Position numbers and translations under genes: made by a program. This document shows, one piece after another, positions 58,001-64,000 of a stretch of 64,000 nucleotides of DNA; positions within the stretch are counted from its first letter, which is position 1; every line of letters starts with the position of its first letter. The notes under the pieces were generated by a model, which worked only from the letters and a program-made list of their open reading frames with translations, was not told the DNA's origin and ran no database searches. This DNA comes from Calliopum simillimum (taxonomy: Eukaryota > Arthropoda > Insecta > Diptera > Lauxaniidae): assembly GCA_951812925.1 (NCBI GenBank), contig OX638370.1:118248897-118312896 (forward strand), written 5' to 3'.

Positions 58001-59238
58001 AGGTTAAACTAAAAAATAACAATACCGCTAGCCAACATATGGATAGCTTCCTTCCTACCTACCAAACTTTTTGCCAATTCAATTTAACATTCATTAGAGT
58101 TCAAATATTAAATTATTAGATACTGGTTCAAAATCAGTGACATGATATTATGACCTTGTTTTCAATAAAACAAAAGAAATCGAAATGACGACATGACGAC
58201 AAAAAAAAAAATAGAAGAAAAAACAAAAAATTCGTGAGTTATTATGCGGGTGATCATTCCAAAAAAAAAAAAAAAAACCTCATAGTGTGGATCTGTCGGA
58301 ATAGGGAAATATACAGCTGTAAACACACCTTAATTTGTGGGTGAGCGCGCGAGTGATAGTGAGGAATATCATTTCTAAAAATTGTCATTTAATTTATTCA
58401 GTCGCCTGCGGCTATTTTACTGTCTACTTTGCTTTGGTTTGATCATATGATCATAATGAAGTCTATATGAACATGATCTCACCAGCTGTTGGTTAGCCAT
58501 TCCACCACTAAACATTTGCAGTTATTGGTCCAGACTGTAGGTATAGCACTGTTGTGGACTTTTTAACTCATTCATTACTGTGTGGAATCCAAATTCATAG
58601 CTTATTTCATTACGTTTCGTTACGTTGTTGATCTTGCTGATCTTGCAGTTGAGATGTCTGGTTGCGTTGTCCAGCAGTGAGTTGTATGGCATACTTTAAA
58701 ATTGTATGTGTATGAATGTGTGTACATATGTCTATAATATATTGTGTTCAGTAAAGAGCTCACATATGTTTTTGTTTTTACTTTTATTTTTTCTTCTTCT
58801 GTTATTCGATCTTTTTGTTTTTCGTTCATATCTAATTTACTCAAGTCATATATTTTGGTATTAAAATCTCTGAATATGAGGGATCGATGACCATTCGAAG
58901 GCTGGGCAATTGTAGCGTTTTAATTTCGTTGAATATGCTTATATTTAAAATCCATTTTTTTATATTGAACTGGTGGTGTATTGTTTAATATTTTATGAAT
59001 TTTTCTACGTCATTATTTTTTTTCGGTTTTTTTTTTTACCTAAGAGTTTGTCTCCCTTGGATAACGGAACCAATAATTTAAATTTTTTTTTTTTCGGTTT
59101 TTTCGTGTTTTCTACAAGTTTCATGATTTTTAACGACATTGTAGTGGAAAAAATTTTTTTCTGCCGAGATTTCTCTCTTATATTTCGGAACCAAAAATTT
59201 AAATTTTTTTTTTTTGTATTTCGAAAAATATTAAATTA
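55035..59238. other. Non-coding; recurring CCAGGAGGCTGAGG motif
   Basis: The motif occurs at about 56121, 56432 and 56586, with weaker forms near 56011, and no obvious longer repeat unit. The rest holds poly-A/T tracts (57101-57118, 57239-57261, 58200, 58261) and no exon or RNA gene that I can support. Confidence 0.45.
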
Positions 59239-59481
59239 ATCAGGCATGTTCTGAAATCCGATTCTCTTCGGAAACGGAAAGAAAGCAATTTTCAAGAGCC
59301 TTGCATTGCTACAAATAAGATGGAATCTGATTTGTATTTCAACAAATAAAATATGATAATTGTTCCTTTTCGATTTACCGAAACATAAATCCGAGTTGGT
59401 GTAAACTGTCGAAATGCGGAGCTCTTTAAGATTGCTTCCATTCCGTTTCCGAAATGAATCGGATTTCAGAACATGCCTGAT
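59239..59481. mobile_element. 243-bp MITE with ~52-bp TIRs and TA duplication
   Basis: The left end ATCAGGCATGTTCTGAAATC followed by CGATTCTCTTCGGAAACGGA is matched by the inverted right end TCGGATTTCAGAACATGCCT plus GAT. TA lies outside both ends (59237-59238 and 59482-59483). The arms pair almost perfectly over the first 27 bp and well over about 52 bp. It is non-coding. TA duplication suggests Tc1/mariner-type mobilisation. Confidence 0.85.
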
Positions 59482-59529
59482 TATGTCTCTGAAAATATTT
59501 AACGGACATGAATGAGATTCGTTATTTGT

Positions 59530-59640
59530 ATTAAGAAAGGGAAAAATAGGCGGTGCCACGCCCTTAAAAAATACCAAACCTCTAAAACTATTTAACGCTC
59601 ATAGATGAGTTTTGGTAGGTATATAAATTGCATTGGCTTA
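59530..59640. repeat. Dispersed repeat fragment, reversed
   Basis: GGCGGTGCCACGCCCTTAAA and AACTATTTAACGCTCATAGA match, in order, the repeat group at 20228-20345 and 8838-9010. Fragment only; its limits are not clear. Confidence 0.5.
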
Positions 59641-62524
59641 ATTCAATTGGAAATGCCCAGCCCTCTGTACAAGAGTAGGTGTAGGAACGGACACCGGGAT
59701 GTTCTAGAACAGCATAAATAAAGTTTACTAAGTCATTTAAAAATATCACGATAAAAATTCTACTCAGACAAATCGGTTTTGAAATCTTCATTGCATTTTG
59801 TGATAAGCTGCCAGCGAATGTAAAATAGGTACAGTACGGTAAAAGAGCTAGGAGCATATAAAACAAAATTTCTGGAGAGAACAAAAAGGTTCGTGTATGT
59901 AACTACGAAAGTATTGCGCAAATTAGAGGTCGAATTGTGAATTGTGGTAACAATAATTTAAATATATATATTGGATTTTGGAAAACCACACGGAAATGTC
60001 AAAAATTTTAAAAGAATGGAAAAAAGTTGAAAAGTAAAATAAGTTAAATTTTTCCAAAATGTTGAAAATGTAAAAAAAGATTCAAAAATAAAAAGTTTAA
60101 TTCATTCAAATTCATTATTCTTTGTAGAAAGTTAATTCAATATTATTAACTCTGGCAACTTTGCTCTGCTTGTCTGAGCCCCATCATCAGGTGATCGATC
60201 TGTTTTATTTATTTTTTATAATTTTATTTATTTTTTCATTATACACATCATCGTCAATTTTAATCTTCTTACAATGTCATCGTTATATTTGATCGTGGAA
60301 TTAATACAAAAATTTTATTAAAATAAAACGATGCCTTAAAAAGTAAACAGCATAATCGGGAAACGTCGCATTTCATTAATATTTAAAGATATAGATAGAA
60401 TTTGATATCAAAAAGGTCATAAAATATCGAAAGAGGGTTTCATTACAAGTTTGATAACATTCAAGAAAATCGTGAAGTATGTCACAATAAACTATATATG
60501 ACCCGTTCAAAATGAGAATGAATTATGTGCCATAATGATCGGTTATTTGGTCGATATCATTTTTTTAACTTAATCTCAACAATTCCATGTTATCAAGTAA
60601 ATTTTTCTTGAAAACAGAAATCAATTTTATTTATCCCTAACAAAATGTCAGCCAATTAATATTATGACATTACTTTTGCTTCGTTTTGGAGTTGCACTAT
60701 TGTCATTTTGAACGGCTCATATGTACCTTTGTGATGTATCTTTCAGTTATCGGATTTAAATAGGTTAGAAGAGAAGGAAAACTATATGGAATTTAAAATT
60801 AAATCATTCTTTAAAAATTTAGTAATAACATTTGTTAAAGAATTATGTTGTTAATGCTAAAATATATCAAAGTTCATAACTTGTAATAAATCATCTTTTG
60901 GAAGTTGATTTAATTATCCCCAAATTTTTAAATAAATTAACAGAAAATAAATTTCAAACATTAAGCTGCATTTTATGCGATTTCCAATTTTCTATATTTT
61001 TTTTTCGCTGCTATCATGAAATACGCCATATTTGTTTTTTTTTGTATTTATAATGCATTTGTTTTTTGTCACTATCGATTTATTGTTGTTTTTACTGTTG
61101 AAATTTATTGAATTTCAAAATTTTGAAATTCCATGCAACAACACCTATGTTTGCAGTGCAGTGTGCCACCAAAATGCTTATCAGTTTTTGGTAGCATACA
61201 CATACATACATACAAACGTTTTATATTTTAAAATGTATAATTGAAATCTTAAACCAAAATAATTAATCAATTTGGCATCTCTCCACGTTAAACTGTATGT
61301 TTGTATATCGAATACTGCGCAGCGTAAAAGAACCCAAGGAGAAAAATTTCAAGCGCTTCTTAACCAAACACATTTAAAGCTAATGTTCCAATAAAAATTT
61401 AGCAGCATTTACACAATGATTTTCTGTAAAGCTGGAGTAAGCATTCATATATCGAAATCTATTTGGAGAGACCTGTTTGTTTCAATATTTAGGTAGTATT
61501 TTAAAAAAAGGAAAGAGATACAGATCAAAATATATGTGTATAAAAAAATGTGTTTAATATACAAATCTTCTATCATTTCCTACATTCAACCCTCGCGAGC
61601 CCTCTACGAATGGACTTAACAGCATTTGTCATAACAGCAAATAAAACTTTATCTTCAAAATTGTTGTACTCGTACTTTGAAGTTGCCTCTCTTTATGAGG
61701 GTTAATAGTTTAAATTTTTAAGTAGGTTCTTAATTTTTGGACTTTCATGTCTGACGGTGAGTTCAGTTTACGCTTCAATATTTTTTTCCTTAAACATTTT
61801 TTGTTGTTTTCCACTCAACTAACCTCATTTTAAGTTCAGTTGCAGCTGTCGTGCGTTTTTTTTTTTTGTTTTCTTTACATACCCTACATCTTTAAAGGTA
61901 GGACACATCTACCATAACCATTTGCGGATTCAATAAGCCAATATTAGGTAATAAAGAAAAGTTAGAACCCTATTTATTTGTTTTTTTTTTTTGGAGTGTA
62001 ATAGCCAGTTTTATTGCTTTTAGTTGCAGAGCATATAAAGATAAACCTTTCCTCCTATTTGTGATAAATTTTGAATGGCAGGAACACAACTATAAATAAT
62101 TTCTTTGAAAAAGGCTTTTCAGATTTCTTTATTTTTTAAGCGCAAATATTTTTTTAATCCTCTCTTCCAATATGTTCTGACACAAATGGAAAGCAAAATA
62201 AGCAGCATTTGCTGCGACAAATGATTAGCCCCCTCTAATGTAAATCTAAATGGCATAATATAATACGAAACAACAGTTCGAAACATAATCACAGGGGAAT
62301 CCATGAGTAGATGAGCATATAGTTGAAAGCAAATTCTACTCTACAAATTCTACTCGTACTAGAATCATTGAGAAGATTCACATTATCGCTGATAGATCGT
62401 AAAAAGCGCCCATTAAAGAGTGAAGTCAAGACACTAAATGTGATAAAAACTATTTGTTGTTTTGATTGCATTGCAATCTAAAAGTTGAACTCTTGAAAAG
62501 AAAATACCATAAATAAAAGACTAA
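59641..62524. other. Non-coding, nothing recognised
   Basis: AT-rich DNA with poly-T runs (for example 61857-61869 and 61980-61991). No exon, RNA gene or bounded element found. Confidence 0.45.
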
Positions 62525-62866
62525 CTGGCCTATTCCGCAATCCGTGTGGTTTCAATTACTTTTCTTTTTGGAAAATTTTTGATGAAAATGGTACGTCACA
62601 CGTTAAAAATATTGGAATCTTTTTCGTGGGGAATTACAGGTTCTACAAATAACATTGACTTATATTAACGAAAGTGTAACCGTTTAGGAAATATATTTCA
62701 AAAACCGCAAAAAGTCGAAACTCTCGACTTTATCGAATATTTCCGAAACAGTAACTTTTTCCTAAAAAAAAAAAGCAATATTATATATATATTTGTTGAA
62801 CTTTTTCTTCAAAAAGCCTCCTAAGTGAAAAGTAATTGAAAAGACGCGGATTACGGAACAGACCTG
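62525..62866. mobile_element. 342-bp element with ~45-bp terminal inverted repeats
   Basis: The left end CTGGCCTATTCCGCAATCCG followed by TGTGGTTTCAATTACTTTTC is matched by GAAAAGTAATTGAAAAGACG and CGGATTACGGAACAGACCTG at the right. An inner inverted pair, GTAACCGTTTAGGAAATATA with ATATTTCCGAAACAGTAAC, lies at 62677-62755 around a small AGTCGAAACTCTCGACT hairpin. Non-coding. The target duplication is uncertain. Confidence 0.78.
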
Positions 62867-62989
62867 TAAATTTCGTAATCAAAACTGTTTCTATTACATA
62901 TTGGATGGTTTATATAGTGTTTTTTTTTTTGCAGATCATGCGTGACTGATGTCATCTTATTTTTATACAGTATTGTTTGACAATTCGTC

Positions 62990-63864
62990 ATGGAAAGACT
63001 CAAACCGCAACAAAATCTCCAAATTATTCAGCGTTCTGTATAAAATATTTTTAGTGTACTTGTAGCATCATGCAGTGTGCATCATCGACCTTCTGAGCCC
63101 ACTATTGCCAATACCATCCGCAAATTTGAGTCTCTGTGTACGCTAATGGATAGTACGCGATCGAATATACTACATGAAGTCCGTAGTGGAGAGAATATTA
63201 CTGCTGTGGTGTTACTAAAGACCGTGACCAATCAATTCGACGCCAGTACGCAACAACTTGGTGAATTTTTAATCTTAGTTTAAAGACCTACAAAATTCAA
63301 CTCGTTCAAGGCTTGAATTCACGCTTTGATTTCAGTCAATAGCTCAATGAAGATCCGCTGTTTTTGCGCCGAATTATGTGCAGTGACGAGGCACATTTCT
63401 AGCACTATGAGTTTTTGTTGCCTGAAATTTTAGCCTCTGATGCCGGCGACATTTGGTTTCAGCAAAACGGTTCACACATAGAGCGCGACTGGCTTTATTG
63501 AGAAATCATTTTGGTGAGCACCCTATTTTGCATTTTGGACTGGCCGCCTAGATCGTAAGCTATCACATTTCTAGATTCTTTTCTTTGGGCTCATGTGAAG
63601 TTGAAAGTCTTCTGTGATAAGCCAGCTTCACATCAGCACTTGAATGCCAACATTACTCGCGTAGTTTGCGATATACCGGTAGCAATGCTGTCAAGAGTGA
63701 TCGAATATTGGACCTTCCGAATGGAACATCTGCGGCATAGTCGCGCCGAACATTTAAATGAAATTATCTTTAAAAAAAGTAAACGCCAAAGATTGTTCTT
63801 GCGGATCATAACAAAGATTCTGACATCCAGTTCTACTTTAAGTGTTTCATTTAATATAAAATAA
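62990..63864 (+). pseudogene. Decayed Tc1/mariner-superfamily transposase
   Basis: It opens MERLKPQQNLQIIQ at 62990. Then come VHHRPSEPTIANTIRKFESL (the HTH region), QQLG, a CSDEAHF block (first catalytic Asp, followed by a stop), WFQQNGSH (where family members have QDGATSH, so the second Asp is changed to Asn), and a long C-terminal part KVFCDKPASHQHLNANITRV to HLNEIIFKK, ending with TAA at 63862-63864. At least three frameshifts and several stops separate the pieces, and the central part between the first and second Asp is largely deleted. The set of motifs fits an IS630-Tc1-mariner group common in insects, where it often encodes about 345 residues. It is inactive. Terminal repeats were not identified. 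Confidence 0.82.
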
Positions 63865-64000
63865 AAATTTCTTATTGAATCACCCATTACGTGCGAGTGT
63901 AGTGCTGATGGTCAATTGGAGAATGGAAGTTCAAAGTCACTGAATGGAATTTTGCTGGTTTTGGGTTACTAGTACTCTTAATTTTTGCCCAAAAAAAAAA
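63865..64000. other. Window end, nothing recognised
   Basis: Probably includes the 3' end of the decayed transposon; its terminal repeat could not be delimited before the window ends. Confidence 0.4.

Noticed and set aside
1..64000. CRISPR arrays, tRNA or rRNA genes
   Set aside because: The tandem repeats seen have long degenerate units without spacers, and no cloverleaf with A and B boxes or rRNA segments was recognised. A computed tRNA scan would be decisive.

Overview
The window is AT-rich eukaryotic nuclear DNA from an insect, most likely a higher (brachyceran) fly. The evidence is short GT-AG introns, recognisable orthologues of fly genes (T3dh, a Gp150-like leucine-rich-repeat receptor, a LYAR-type zinc-finger protein), deletion-derived mariner elements with TA target duplications, and many dispersed and foldback repeats. 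I cannot fix the genus from sequence alone. Most of the 64 kb is intron, intergenic DNA and transposon debris; clear protein-coding sequence makes up only about 7 kb.

Layout. 1-14.9 kb (+): the 3' end of a long-intron gene, with three in-frame exons (4964-5075, a 24-nt microexon at 13775-13798, and the last exon 14242-14646) encoding a Pro/Ser-rich C-terminus I could not assign. Its introns and upstream DNA hold two internally deleted mariners, a ~120-bp minisatellite, several hairpin elements and a fly dispersed repeat. 15.7-16.4 kb: a 129-bp tandem array. 19.6 kb (-): a 54-residue secreted basic peptide with a TATA box and a TCAGT initiator. 20.9-22.9 kb: two foldback or terminal-inverted-repeat elements. 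23.7-24.0 kb (-): a secreted histidine-rich protein with 11-residue repeats. 24.8-25.75 kb (-): a LYAR-like nucleolar zinc-finger protein. This is divergent from T3dh (26.8-28.5 kb, +, five exons, one GC-AG intron), a mitochondrial hydroxyacid-oxoacid transhydrogenase.

29.1-32.6 kb is a dense cluster of non-autonomous elements: two foldbacks of one family, a 164-bp hAT-like MITE with an 8-bp target duplication, and a CpG-rich TA-flanked MITE. A small acidic open frame (32.69-32.90 kb) follows. 38.2-42.1 kb (-): a six-exon gene for a 1057-residue type I membrane LRR protein, probably the Gp150 orthologue. 45.1-63.9 kb: mostly non-coding, with a further foldback of the 29-kb family, a 300-bp tandem duplication, a 484-bp GGCC-rich hairpin, two short MITEs and a decayed Tc1/mariner-superfamily transposase.

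The genes do not form a pathway; they are ordinary neighbours on a fly chromosome. The most distinctive feature is the number of long inverted repeats (at least eleven, arms about 50 to 480 bp). These are non-autonomous DNA transposons and, if transcribed, candidate hairpin-RNA/endo-siRNA sources. I saw no CRISPR, tRNA, rRNA or intact autonomous transposon.
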